A stretch of DNA of 64,000 nucleotides from NCBI RefSeq assembly GCF_049243985.1, contig NC_135372.1:92743318-92807317 (forward strand), given 5' to 3'. Position 1 is the first letter of the stretch; every line of letters starts with the position of its first letter. The position numbers and the translations under genes are program-made. This document shows positions 1 to 11,126 of this stretch, in pieces. The notes beneath the pieces are model-generated. The model did no database searches, was not told where the DNA came from, and worked only from the letters and a program-made list of their open reading frames with translations. This stretch comes from Paroedura picta. Its lineage: Eukaryota > Chordata > Lepidosauria > Squamata > Gekkonidae.

Positions 1-3000
1 AGTGCTGCAGCTGCTGCCTGCCAGTTCTTGCTCCTCCTTCCATCTGCCCTTCCGTTCCTTATGGGTCCTTCCACAAGCTCCTGATTCCATTGGGTGACTG
101 AAGTAGAAAAACCATGTATCCACTGTACATGGGTAGCTACTTGCATTAGTTGTGATGCACAGGGCTTGAGAGACAGAGAAACTTCAAAGTAAGGAAAATG
201 GAATGGTGGGGAAACTTGCTAAATAGCAACAAAGTATCAGAGGTCATCTGAACATTCTCAGCATCAAAAGGGGGCAGAGCTTGTTCAGGCCAACAGAAGC
301 ACGGTTGCTGCCTATATAGAGCGGGCATGAACAAGTTAGCCTTCTGCCTACACACAACCAGCTGGTGACCACATTTCATTAATAACTGGCAGCAGAGAGG
401 TCTGGTTTTGTGCAGCCCCAATAAAGAAGAGTAATCCCGATGTTAGATCCAGCACATGCTCAGGTGAACAACCAGCTTAAACAGGCTTTAGTTCTTAGCT
501 TTATTTTTAAAGCAGACATGTGTTAGCTATCCCTTGCTTTCACTACTGTGAAATACCTTCTGCTGCAAGATTTATTTGATTTTGATGACTGAAAAGCTAG
601 GGTGATATTTTCATATTTCTTGATTCCCCCCCCCCCCCAAAAAAAAAAGAACTCCAGGGAAATTAAATGTATTCAGATGTGGGCCACCAGGCACTGAGCC
701 TCCAACCAATGTTAATAATCATTTGGTATTTCAGTTTTATATCTACATTTTATCAGCTGCTTTTACTTACAGATTCTGTAGTTCTTTAACAAGGGATTTG
801 TATTTATTGCTTTAATGGTTGCTGGTATGATCTCAGTATCAGAATGAGATATAAACACAGCAGGTAAACAAAGAATGGATGGATGAATGAAATGAGCCTG
901 GCTTTGTCATTCTGAGTGCTTCACCATTCATGTGGGACTAAATTCATATCCTTAATCCTGACCTGTTTGGATCTTGTCTCCTTCCTCCTGAGCTCCTCTT
1001 TGGAACAGAACAGGTGACTCCAGGGGCTTCTGAAGTGGAGCAGAGCACTGGGGATGCAACGGATCAATTCATTATTCACACAGGGACACCTACCTGTTAT
1101 ATTTAGTTTTATAGGGATGTTTTCTGCTGTAAAAACCCAGATGTCTCACCAGTTTTGGCTCAGTTTCCCAGCCTCATGCATCACTGTCATGGCAGCAAAG
1201 AGGCAGAAGCTAATCACCGTGAAATGCTAACGCAATGGTCCGAATACCCTTCGGAGCACAAATATGCCTTTTGTTTACCTGCGAACCCGGTGGCTTTTCA
1301 GCTGGGCAAACATGGATGACCACGGCTGCTGTTTTCCTGTGTTTCTAGCAGGGCTCGAAATTAACACGCTGCTTCGCATCAAGGCTCACAAAGCCAATTT
1401 GGTCAACCAGGGCTTCCTATCCAGGAGGGCTGTGCAGAGAAGGGCCAATGTGTCTGCGGAGCCAGCGGAAGCAGTGGGCCATTGCAGAGGATTGTTCCTC
1501 TTATTTCCCAGTAAACTTGTGCAGAATTTCAAGCAAACTGAATGTGATGGATTGTGCATGTGCCTCCGCAGCTGTCTAAATCAGTCAACAGCAACCTGGG
1601 CACTCCCACTCTTAGGAAGAACACAACCGGGCCTGCTTTTGTAAACCATTTTTCATTCTTACTAATATTGAAGCTCATCTCTTTAGAGCAGGGAGAAGCT
1701 ATGAGAAGCATTACTGCCTGCATTAGGTGTGCCGTTGTCATCCCCCCCCCCCATGCACACACACTGTTCTCTCTAAAACCAGACACTGGGGAGGGGGGAT
1801 GGAATCCGGTATTCATTAGCTGTGCATGTATTCTTCTTATTGAGCCATGACAGTCTCAAGGCTTGCAAATGGCCATGGATGCCCCACTTTGCAAGCAATC
1901 ATGATATGGCTCACATCTGTCTCCTGAAATAACTTCTTAGCCAGCACCCAGGAAGCCCTTTCTGGCTGCTCAGTTAGCCCAGGATTTTGACTGCATTCCT
2001 AACCAAAAGATTCTGAGCCTCTTTCTAATTACCTTGCAGGGCAGAGGACAGGGCTTTTCACACCAAGTCACAGAGTGCTGCTGAATAACCAGGCTTGGTT
2101 CATTTCTATGCAAGACATCACTCTCCTGTCACTCTGCCTGCCTATTGTGGTTGACATTTTCTGCATGGAGATGATGACTGAACTGGCCAAAAGAACCCTG
2201 TGCTACAGTTGCCCCTGCATTTTCCATGACCACTGAAGTTGGGGCAATTATTGGAAATTCTGATACCATTTCAAGTCATGTTGTTAAGGCACTTCCCCAT
2301 TCCTACGCATATTCCATCTGCACAGAACTTGTTCATCACCATTTCCTTATCGTAGCTGAGCCAGAATGCATAGGCATAGATAATTCTGGTGATATATTAT
2401 TCCTACTAGAGCCTTGGGCTATTGCAGAAGGCCAGAATGGCATTTTCAACAGTTTTTCCAAATACACAGTTTTAGAGGAGCAAAGGACAGGATGGCATGA
2501 ATGGCAGTCTGGGTATTCTAAATCACAACATCCCAAAACAACATTCTCTTCTCAGTAAATTTTTGCCAGCAATTCTGATGGACTCAACTGTGGAATGGCT
2601 TTCTATGTCCCAAGATACAGGACAGTGGTGAATCTATGAACTCAAGTATCTCTCACTAAATGAACATAATTACAGCTGCAGGATTAAGGCACAGGGAAAT
2701 TACAAGGGCATATCAACAACTGTTTAGCTAATCTGTGGATTCTGTAGCATGCACCTCACTTGCATGACAAAATATCTGTGTCTCCTATCTTACTTCTTCT
2801 TATTTTTCTCCATCCATTTCAAAACAGAGGTTTTCTTTCATTTTTATTTCTTGCTCAAAACATCAGCATTAGATATGCCTATGTGGAAAAACTTGGAAGA
2901 AGAACCCATTTTGTTGCAATGGGTTCATTTCAATCTTTAAAATATTGAAAGCAGTATCTGAAATGTGCCTCACTTCAATGTCACAATTCATATGTCAGCT

Positions 3001-5410
3001 TCTTGCTTTTAGACACATCTCCCCAAAGAATAGGAGCTGCCTGCTGAGAGAACTCCCATGCTCCAAGGCAGACCCCTGTGCGTGGACAGTGCTAGCTCAT
3101 TTCGATCTCTCCACTATGCTGAGCTCTATGGTTGCCCCTTTACAAGCCCTTCCAAGCAAGACCCGTACCCCCAATTTGCTTCCACATGCTCCTTTTTCTT
3201 TTAGACTTCCTTGACTTTGGGTGCACATTTTAACCCTAATTTAATTTTTGTTACCTCCTTTGTCTGATGGTGAGTCTCAGTTCAGTGCCATTTCTCCTTC
3301 TGCATCCTCAGTCTCACTCATTCCTAAGAAATTCTCCAGACTTTCCAATCACTTTCTCTCCCTACCCTGTCTTCAAAATGTTTCCTTCCTTCAGAAACCT
3401 CAACATGTACAACAACAAGCAGCCACAGCAGCCATCATCACTCATTTTGTCATTCTCCTGTAGGCCTCTATGCAACCTGACAAGTGTCAGGAAATGTCTT
3501 TCGAGTGCTGACACACCTATTACAATGTGTGTCATTTCAGCCATGAATCCAGTCATGAGAAACAAAACTCTACTTTGCCATACCAAGGAGCCAGAAGCTC
3601 TTGTGGACTCTGCTGTCATATTCACAAACGGGGCCGGAAACTCTTTATTGACAGTCAGAAGGAATGGCCCCATCCATTTCAAGGAGGTTCTGTTTCTTGA
3701 CATACAAACTGCCTTGATGTCTGGTAGGGTTAGGAAGGGCATTTGCTGGATTCTGGATGCTGAGTTTCTGTGGCTAATTGGCAATTAGATGCTGACAGGG
3801 AAATAATTACTTTTCCTGTAAGACACTGTCACTGTGAAGCCAATAAGAGGCAATTATAATTATAGGGTAATTTGCACTCAGTTCAAAAGCTATTGGTAAG
3901 CTCCTGTGCTGTATTATGGCAGAACTAATGCACAAAGAAAATATTAGATTGTACAGATGGGACAGACTGCCTGATTTAAGGCCTTATTCAGAGAGATGAC
4001 CCACTGAATTCAATGGGCTTTGCCAGTGCAAGGGTTTGGGACTGCAGCCTCTGGGGCATGGCACAGGGGCTTGGGGGACGATGGAACTGGCTCTTGTGTT
4101 TACCAAGTGACCGGAAGAGAAACAGCCTCAATAGGGGGCTTGTGTTTGTTTGCCTTTTAAACAACACACATACTGACCAGTTGCTAGAAATCTTTGTGGA
4201 AGACTCAGAAAATTGGGACCGATTTTAAAAGGAAGAATGAAGTCAAATCAGCAGTTTTTTTCTGCTCTATTTCCTCTCATGGCTCACACATACACATAGC
4301 TGACTCTAATCAGGTCTCAGGCTGGTGTTTGGCATTTTTAACCTTTCCCCACCAAGGCTCAACCGGTTTAGCCATATATTTATTCAGCAACTTTTAAAAA
4401 CACCTCCATTAAAAATAATCAAAGCATTGCTTTGCTAAGTGAGGGGAACCCAGCATGATACAGTGTTTGGATTATCAGACTAGGATATGGAAGACCCAAG
4501 TCTGAACTTCCACTTGGCTGTGGAATAAGATTGCTAAATCCTAGTGGGGAAATTCCTGAGGACTTGGCAGCAGAGCATGGAGGAGGTATTTCCCTGGAGT
4601 ATAATTACAGTTGCTGCAGCTGTAATAATAACTGCTCTAATAGCCTTCTCTCCTGTCTCCTTCCTAAAGGGGGGGAGAGAACAGAGACCTCCCAGGCTGA
4701 CCAAGCCAGTAAGAACAGGCTCACAGCTAGGGTCATTAATATTGTCTTATCAATTATTTTGTTTTATTTTAACTGCATTATGTAAATATAAATAAATGTT
4801 GTGAACTGCCCCGAGATGCCAGATGTCATAAAACAAACAAAAACACACATGACAGAAAGTCATATATTTGGAAGTGGGAGAGTCACAGTTATGACTTCAG
4901 CAGTGTCAAAGACAGAACTGTGGGCAGCAGACCAGAACTAGGGACAAGCAAAGCACCAGGTAGTGAAGAACAAATCTCCACCAGAGTGACACCATATCAT
5001 GCCCTGCTCTTTCTGAGCTTGTGTGAAGAGAGGCAGAAAGCATGGTACCCTTGATCCCCAGGGCAGCAAAATAAGTGGGAGTGTTACAACCCCCCATCAA
5101 GAGGGCCGTTGTGGTCTGTTCAGCTGGGAGGAGGCAATAAAGGGAAACCAACTGGAAGGGCCACCTGTCAGGATTGCTTCACACACACACTCCATTGTCT
5201 GTTGCAAGCCACCAGAATAAGATACTTTGGATATCAGCTTCATCCCTGACCGCAAGGAAAACAACAGACTGAGACTCTGGCCTCCTTTAGGTATCATGTT
5301 TAAAATCAATAGCTGGTAACCTTACTCTTGTTGGAGCAGAAGAGCTTCAAAAGAACAAAGAGCATATTTTGTGACAACAGCATCTAGTGTCCTGCAAACA
5401 GCATTCTTTG

Positions 5411-5580
5411 ATGAGACAAAATCAGAGTCTAGTGGCACCTTTAAAACCAACAAAGATTTTGAGCGCAAGCACTCTTCCTCAGACTATGAACTGACCATCA
5501 TGACAGTGGGAATATATAAGCAAAAGTTAATCCTTTTAAATTAGTAAACCGTGTGCTGCTTCAAACCAACATGGCTACCC
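5411..5580 (-). repeat. Unclassified interspersed repeat (family B), reverse copy
   Basis: The segment begins with a phrase on the pattern 'agtctagtggcacctttaaa' plus 'accaacaaag', and ends with 'aaaccaacatggctacccac'. The same phrases recur in the window near 8484-8632 and, in the other orientation, near 62015-62092 and 47390-47455. These shared phrases show a dispersed family. I cannot name its class with certainty; it looks like the 3' end of a LINE or a related SINE. Confidence 0.5.
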
Positions 5581-6525
5581 ACTTGAATCACTCTTTGATG
5601 AGGTGGCCCTCCCCTTTAATCCTTAGGAGCCAAGGAATAGAAAATGTTGACAAACTGCGATTACTTCACTGGCACCCTTCAAGTTGTGTTAATTTCCCAG
5701 TAGTCATTACTATTCTCTTATTGATGTTCAGCTGTAAACCTGCTCTGGCATTTTCTGCTGTAACTTTTATCAATCGTAATTTCAAGTGTGTTTGGTGGAA
5801 TGTATATCTTCTGTTCTGTGTAGGAGATGATGTGGCAAACAAGCAACAGATCTGGAGAAGTAGGATTAAAAAACAACAACACAGAACAGAACCAACTATA
5901 TCTGACCACAAAGGTTTATGTTGTAATACATCTGTTATTATTTAAAATGCTACAAAATATATTTTGTTTTACTGTAACAGCCTCTCTGGAACTGTTTTGA
6001 AGTACAGTTTGCATTCAGTTTCAGCTAAAGGAAAAATAATGGCAATTTAGCCCTTTTAAATGCAACCTTTTAAAGAAAACATAATATTGCCTTCACATAG
6101 CCTTCTTGGGTCCCTTTCCAGTTGAAAAAGGTGGATTATAAACAAATGCATAAATAAATGATAATTCTCAGTCAGAACAACAACATAAAAAGTCCCATCA
6201 ATTGAGTGCAATCTTTGAGATACAGTTTTAGTTAGGAGAATGCCTCAAAAAACACAACTGTTGTAAGGTGTGGTCAACATTGGCAATCAGGCAATATCAG
6301 TAATGTCTTATACCATTTGGTTTAAAGTACATTATAGTGGGCCTGCTGGAGGTGGTGGTGGTGATGAAAGGCATTATACATGCACAATCTAAAGCTAGGT
6401 TTTCAAAATGATTGACATGCCAATCTCCAACTCCCTTGCATTAAGCTACCACTTGCCTCCTGCTTTACTATTACCCAAACAGTCCATATAAAAGAACAGA
6501 AGCACACTATTCAAGCCCAAGCTAG

Positions 6526-6712
6526 CCTGATCTTGTCAGATCTCAGAAGCTAAGCAGAATCAGTTCTGGCTGGTATTGGGATGGGAGACCTCCAAGGAAT
6601 ACCAGGGCCAGCACACAAAGGCTGGCAATGACAGGCCACCTCTGAATGTCTCTGGCTCTGAAATTCCTGTGGGGTTGCCATAAGTCAACTGTGACTTGAT
6701 GGCCCTTTCCAC
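6526..6712 (+). mobile_element. 5S-rRNA-derived SINE (SINE3 type)
   Basis: The first 90 bases follow the 5S ribosomal RNA internal promoter region: 'cctgatcttgtcagatctc', then 'agaagctaagcag', then 'gggatgggagacc' and a 'ggaatacc' block. These correspond in order to the A box, intermediate element and C box of 5S rRNA. The following 95 bases, with 'tggggttgccataagtcaac', are not 5S and form the SINE body. The 5S part has diverged, so this is a retroposed SINE and not a working 5S gene. Confidence 0.75.
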
Positions 6713-6894
6713 CACCAGCAGATCATTCCGCATTAGGACACTCACAATTCAGATGGTTGTAGAGATGAAATTTAGGAAGCTGCAGTTATTTAATTCCCTG
6801 AAGTATTGTGATACTACAAACTGAAGCTACCTGCTTACCTTTTTATACACAACTCTGAACAGTACAGGAACTCTAATGTTTAGGGATATCAGTC

Positions 6895-7116
6895 TCCAGG
6901 TAGGACCTGGGGTTCCCCCAGAAGTACAATTCATCTTCAAACTGTAGAGATCAGTTCCCTTGGATAAAACGGCTGTTTTGGAGGATGGACTCTATTATTA
7001 TTATTATTATTATTATTGCTAAGGTCACTATCCTTCCCAGGCTCCAACCCCAATTCTCCAGGTGTTTTCCAATCTGGCTCTGGCAACCATCCCCCACTGG
7101 TGGAGACCTGGCAACC
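6895..7116 (-). repeat. Interspersed repeat (family A) with internal (TTA)n
   Basis: This copy shares the order 'tccaggtaggacctggggtt', a block about ninety bases on like 'cagttcccttggataaaacg', and an end 'ctggcaacc'. A second copy with the same order lies at 7780-7960. The present copy is interrupted by a (TAT)n microsatellite near 6991-7017. The layout matches a widespread squamate repeat whose consensus ends in 'tggcaaccct', but I do not assign a class. Confidence 0.5.
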
Positions 7117-7436
7117 TTACTAATGTTAAACTTGAAACCTGAGCAATGAGGGTATGAATGACCTCTAACATCCTCTCTGTATCCCTCCAAGGAAGGTGAT
7201 TGTGGATACTAATGTCTAGTAGCTATAGCATTAGCACAGGGTTCCTATAAATGCATGCTTTAGTGGAACACCCTAAGTATCTGCCTTTGTACTGTCATTC
7301 ATCCTCTAATAGAAGACTGAAGATTGCTGTAGCTCAGGGCAGCAAAAATGTTTTACACGCACGCCACAATTCAGCACTAAGCACCTTCAGTTAAAGTTTC
7401 TCACAAGCAAGGTTGGGATGAAGCTTGGCCCTAGAG

Positions 7437-7560
7437 CAGGGGTAGTCAACCTGTGGTCCTCCAGATGTCCATGGACTACAATTCCCATGAGTCCCTGCCA
7501 GCAAACGCATGGGAATTGTAGTCCATAGACATCTGGAGGACCACAGGTTGACTATCCCTG
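7437..7560. mobile_element. Foldback hAT-like MITE, 124 bp, with 8-bp target duplication
   Basis: The element is almost a pure palindrome. It opens with 'caggggtagtcaacctgtgg' and closes with the reverse complement, 'ccacaggttgactatccctg'. The arms run about 55 bases each and pair with only a few mismatches around a short centre. It is flanked by 'ccctagag' (7429-7436) and 'ccctaggg' (7561-7568), an 8-bp duplication with one mismatch. An 8-bp duplication and CAG...CTG termini fit a non-autonomous hAT element. There is no coding capacity. Confidence 0.75.
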
Positions 7561-7779
7561 CCCTAGGGGATGGAGGGATGCCAGGCTGCCCCCTAGTGAT
7601 CATTCCATCACTTCAACAAGGAGGATGCAACAATGACTCGTTCTCCCTACAACAGCTAGGGGGAACAGACAAGATGGACAATACAATCTAGGAGAGAAGT
7701 AGGAAAGAAGATGGTATAGTTAAACTAACTAGAGGATAACCATATCCTGGAGAGGCATCTGGGGTAAATAATTCCATTA

Positions 7780-7960
7780 AGGATAGCAATGCCAGCCTCC
7801 TGGTGGGACCTGGAATTACAGCTCGTCTTCAGATTGCAGAAATTGGTTCCCCTGGAGAAAATGGTTACCTTGAGAGGTGGCCTCCATTGCCCAAATCACC
7901 AGGATTCGGCAACCGTCCCCCACCAGTGGCTTGTGGGGAGAGGACCTTGGCAACCCTAGT
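7780..7960 (-). repeat. Interspersed repeat (family A), second copy
   Basis: It shows the same block order as the copy at 6895-7116: 'cctcctggtgggacctggaa', 'ggttcccctggagaaaatgg', 'accttgagaggtggcctcc' and a terminal 'ttggcaaccctag'. No open frame or splice structure is present. Confidence 0.5.
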
Positions 7961-8483
7961 TTAGGAGGCAGTTTCCCTGATATCCATGACCCTTCAGGAA
8001 GGATAATGCAGTAGAGCTTCTATAGTTACTAAGCATCCACCTTCATCTGTAAACCAACCAGGAAACAAAGAAATCTCAGGCAAACTTGCTGTTCTTAGAA
8101 AATACTTTAGATTGACAATCTAGGGGGGGTATCATTATAATTTAGAAGGATAGAAATACATTTCATACCGAAAGAAGAATTTTTCATACTGAAAATTACC
8201 TGGGAGAGTAAAAGGATGAGAAAAATGAAGCATAAACTTCAGAGAAGGACAACTTCATGCATCCTGCTGTTTCGGAGGGGCTCTTAAGCATCTCTGTGTA
8301 TGGGGGGGGGTGAGGATAAAAGCTCTTTTCGAGCTTGAACTCATTCCATTCCCAATTTGTAGGATCCAATCCCTTACCTTGAGGTGAGCATCATCCTTTT
8401 CACTTTTTCTGCACTCATGAGCTCTACCTCCATATTATGGTCATCACCAGTTCATTCTTTACTGACTTTACCCCAGTCAGATA

Positions 8484-8632
8484 GATTCAAGTGAGCAGCC
8501 ATGTTGGTCTGAAGGACCAACAAAGATTTATTCAAGGTGTGAGCTTTTGAGTACATGCATCCTGCTGTTTCTGAGGGGCTCCTAACCATCTTTGTTGGTC
8601 TTAAAGGTGCTATTGGACTCAATTTTTGTTTT
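8484..8632. repeat. Composite of two opposed family-B repeat pieces
   Basis: The left part reads 'gcagccatgttggtctgaag' then 'accaacaaagatttattcaa', which is the reverse-oriented form of the family. The right part reads 'tttgttggtcttaaaggtgc' and 'attggactcaatttttgttt', the forward form. The two oppositely oriented pieces therefore abut. A further reverse-oriented fragment, 'tcctgtagcacttggaagac', follows at about 8750-8770. Confidence 0.45.
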
Positions 8633-8777
8633 ACTCGTCAGTTTGGAAGAACTGTTGTGGAATGACACTGCCCTCTAGGGGCAGAATAAAAATGGCACAA
8701 CCCCTGGATTTTAAAAATAGAATACTATTAGAGAAATAAAATCGAAGTCCTGTAGCACTTGGAAGACACTCACTCAC

Positions 8778-8814
8778 ATGCTGTGAAAAGGAAATGGTTT
8801 CCTTTTCACAGCAT
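8778..8814. repeat. Perfect 17-bp palindrome with 3-bp loop
   Basis: The left arm ATGCTGTGAAAAGGAAA (8778-8794) and right arm TTTCCTTTTCACAGCAT (8798-8814) are exact reverse complements around a TGG spacer. It lies in repeat-derived sequence. There is no U-run after it, so it is not a recognisable terminator, and no RNA gene is apparent. Confidence 0.85.
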
Positions 8815-9010
8815 TTGAAGACATTTACTCTGACTCAGGAAAGATTAAAGTAGCAGAACTAGAAGGGACAGACTGGCAAAAATGGCCCCATCCTTAAGGC
8901 AAGACAGTACTACAAATGATCTTTAGGACAGTGAGTTTGGGCTGTATTCCTAATCACAGCAAGGCAGTTCCCGGAGGCAAATGAGCACATCCAGTGCAAA
9001 TTTCTACCTC

Positions 9011-9350
9011 TTAAGAATATAGGACAAGCTTTTGTTGTATCAGATGACACACCCATCTAGACCAGCACCCTGCTTCATACGATGACCAGCACATGTCCAC
9101 AAACAGATCTTACAGGCAACATCCTTTTCCTTACTACATCGTCCAGCAACTAAATACACTGCCTCTGAACTCCATAAATCTATTCTCCATCCATTTGTCT
9201 ACTCTCCTTTTAAAGCCATCTAAAACTAGTGGCCTTTGCCATGTCTCCTAGCAGCCCATTTCAGAAATCAATCATGCACTTACATGAGTAAGTGCCTTCT
9301 TTTGTCTATCCCAAAGCTACGACAGTTCCACTGAGTGACCCTTGTGTCAT
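9011..9350 (-). mobile_element. CR1-type LINE 3' fragment, reverse
   Basis: The sequence carries diverged phrases typical of the reverse complement of CR1-like 3' regions: 'gacacacccatctagaccag', 'caccctgcttc', 'cttttaaagccatctaaaac' and 'tagcagcccatttcagaaat'. A better preserved reverse copy with matching phrases is at 24270-24705. The fragment is truncated and has no open frame of note. Confidence 0.55.
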
Positions 9351-10604
9351 GGTATTATAGGTGAGGCAGAAAAAGTTGTCTCCACCCCATCATATTTTCA
9401 CCAATAGAAATTACAAATTGGTGGATAGTGCTGCGGGACCACAGCCAGGTAACCTAAGAGGCAGAAAGGCATACAGAGGACGCAGGCTGACCTGGTTGAT
9501 GTACTAGATAGCATGCCTAATAATGATAGTCAAGTGCATAAGGAATCATGCTTAGATTACTGCAAGTGGCTCAGCATACACCAAAATATTTCAGAGCTGT
9601 CACCTGGCAAACTGGAAAAAATTTACAAGGGGCATGCAAAGTTAGTGTACAAGAACGAGATAATATTCACTACAATATTTCTACACATGTATGTGGAAAA
9701 GAGAAAAATAAGAGTCACCTTCTGCAAAATGAGGCAGATTATTAAAAGGCTCCAGTACTGAGGGATTGTGATCACTGCTAGGAAATAACAAGGAAAGCCT
9801 GCCAGCTGTTGGGCTTTCACATGCTAATCATGAAAGCAGCAAAAGGGGTCCATCCCCTGGTAAGGGGGTGGGGATTTCTACCCATTCAGGGAACTCCAGA
9901 TGTGTGGGGGGAGAGTGCTTTGGCATTGGCTAATTTACAAAAAAACAAGAAAAACAACCCCCCCCAAAAAATGGGGGGGGGGATCAAAATGCAGCCTGAT
10001 GAGAACACAATCTGCTTGAGTCAGTATAGAACATTTGAGGGCTGGCATCATGAAATTGCTGTTTCTTTTCCCTCTCTGATCTCGTTGGGCCATATGTTGC
10101 TTCATATGCGCATAAAGACACTTTGGTTCATTCATGATTCTCTTTCACTTGGTTACAAGCCAGATTTGCTCCCCGGACCTGACTTCTCCACCACCGTTTA
10201 TAACAGAACTAGTGTGCAAGGCTTTATTTGTCAAGTGGGCGCCTTGCTTTTTATCACAAACAATGATCAATTTTCCAGGATCTTCAGTTTAGCAAGACTT
10301 TTTGCATTTCCTTGATGTCAGAGGTTTAGCTTTCCTATTTATGTGTGCTTGGGACTTTCAAAGAACCCAGCTTTAAGCTCCACTTTAGCTGCTGCTACAC
10401 CATGTAACTTTGTTTCACCTACATTATTACTACAAAGCGCAAGTATCTGTCAGGATTATCTATACAAATCTGCTATTTAAATAGTCACAAACTATTTCCA
10501 AGAAGACAATTTCATCTCCTTTGCAACTGTAGGACAGCCTTTTAGTCTTGACACCCATGCTGGCACAATGTTGAGTTAATGTGTAGTTCTAATGACCCCC
10601 AAAT

Positions 10605-10760
10605 CTAGACTTTTATTTATACTTATTTATACTTTTTTACCCCACCACTCTCGGCAAAAGTAGTCTCGTGGCGGCTTACAATATAAAACAGGAAAACACA
10701 ATATAACCCCCCCCATTAAAACATTAAACAGTATCAAAACATTAAATGACAATCTCAAAA
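10605..10760 (-). mobile_element. LINE 3' tail (L2/CR1-like), reverse
   Basis: Read on the minus strand, it ends in repeated TAAATAAGTATAAATA-type sequence, preceded by a phrase for 'gtaagccgccacgagac'. This is the characteristic run into the A-rich tail of L2/CR1-like LINEs. It is only a short 5'-truncated piece. Confidence 0.5.
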
Positions 10761-10970
10761 ATATTTTTGCCGGCTTCCTTCATGTGCATTGAGGGCTCTA
10801 TCCATATTCATTACAGGCATCATACTGTACTTCCACCAGACCAAACATGATAGATTGAATTAAGCTTACAAAAACAATCCAGCCACTATTTAGTTGTACT
10901 TCTCTCTTCAAGTAATCCAAAATGTGTAATTTTCTTAAGAAATTCAGTTGCAGGATTTTTTTTAAAAAAT

Positions 10971-10976
10971 TTTAAT
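10971..10976 (-). terminator. Candidate PPIL1 polyadenylation signal (ATTAAA)
   Basis: On the minus strand the hexamer ATTAAA lies about 150 bases after the PPIL1 stop codon and is followed by T-rich sequence. It is the first near-canonical signal downstream of the stop. No transcript evidence is available, so the true 3' end could lie further down. Confidence 0.35.
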
Positions 10977-11126
10977 GATAAATGGTGAACATGCATTTTG
11001 GGGTAGGATTATTTTGCATTTGAGTATCTCTTTTGCCCAGGATCTCTTGGAGCAACTTGACAATCTTCTAAGAAACCAAGTACAATGGAATGCAATGTAA
11101 TTCAATGTGATTATTGAAAAACTGGT

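Larger units (their letters stand above)
1..10970. other. Intergenic region downstream of PPIL1
   Basis: I see no supportable gene here. No stretch reads as a recognisable protein domain with splice sites, and no RNA gene other than a 5S-derived SINE is visible. From 1 to about 5400 the sequence is mostly unique-looking AT-rich DNA with a poly-C/poly-A tract near 626-648 and a degraded LINE-like tail near 4740-4815. From 5400 to 10970 it is dense in old repeats, which are listed separately. Regulatory sequence for neighbours cannot be excluded. Confidence 0.6.

Noticed and set aside
1264-1850. Overlapping open frames on both strands near the left end
   Set aside because: No domain, conserved motif or splice structure is visible, and the frames overlap antisense. 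They look like chance.
6526-6616. Functional 5S rRNA gene
   Set aside because: The 5S-like part is incomplete and diverged and is fused to a SINE body.
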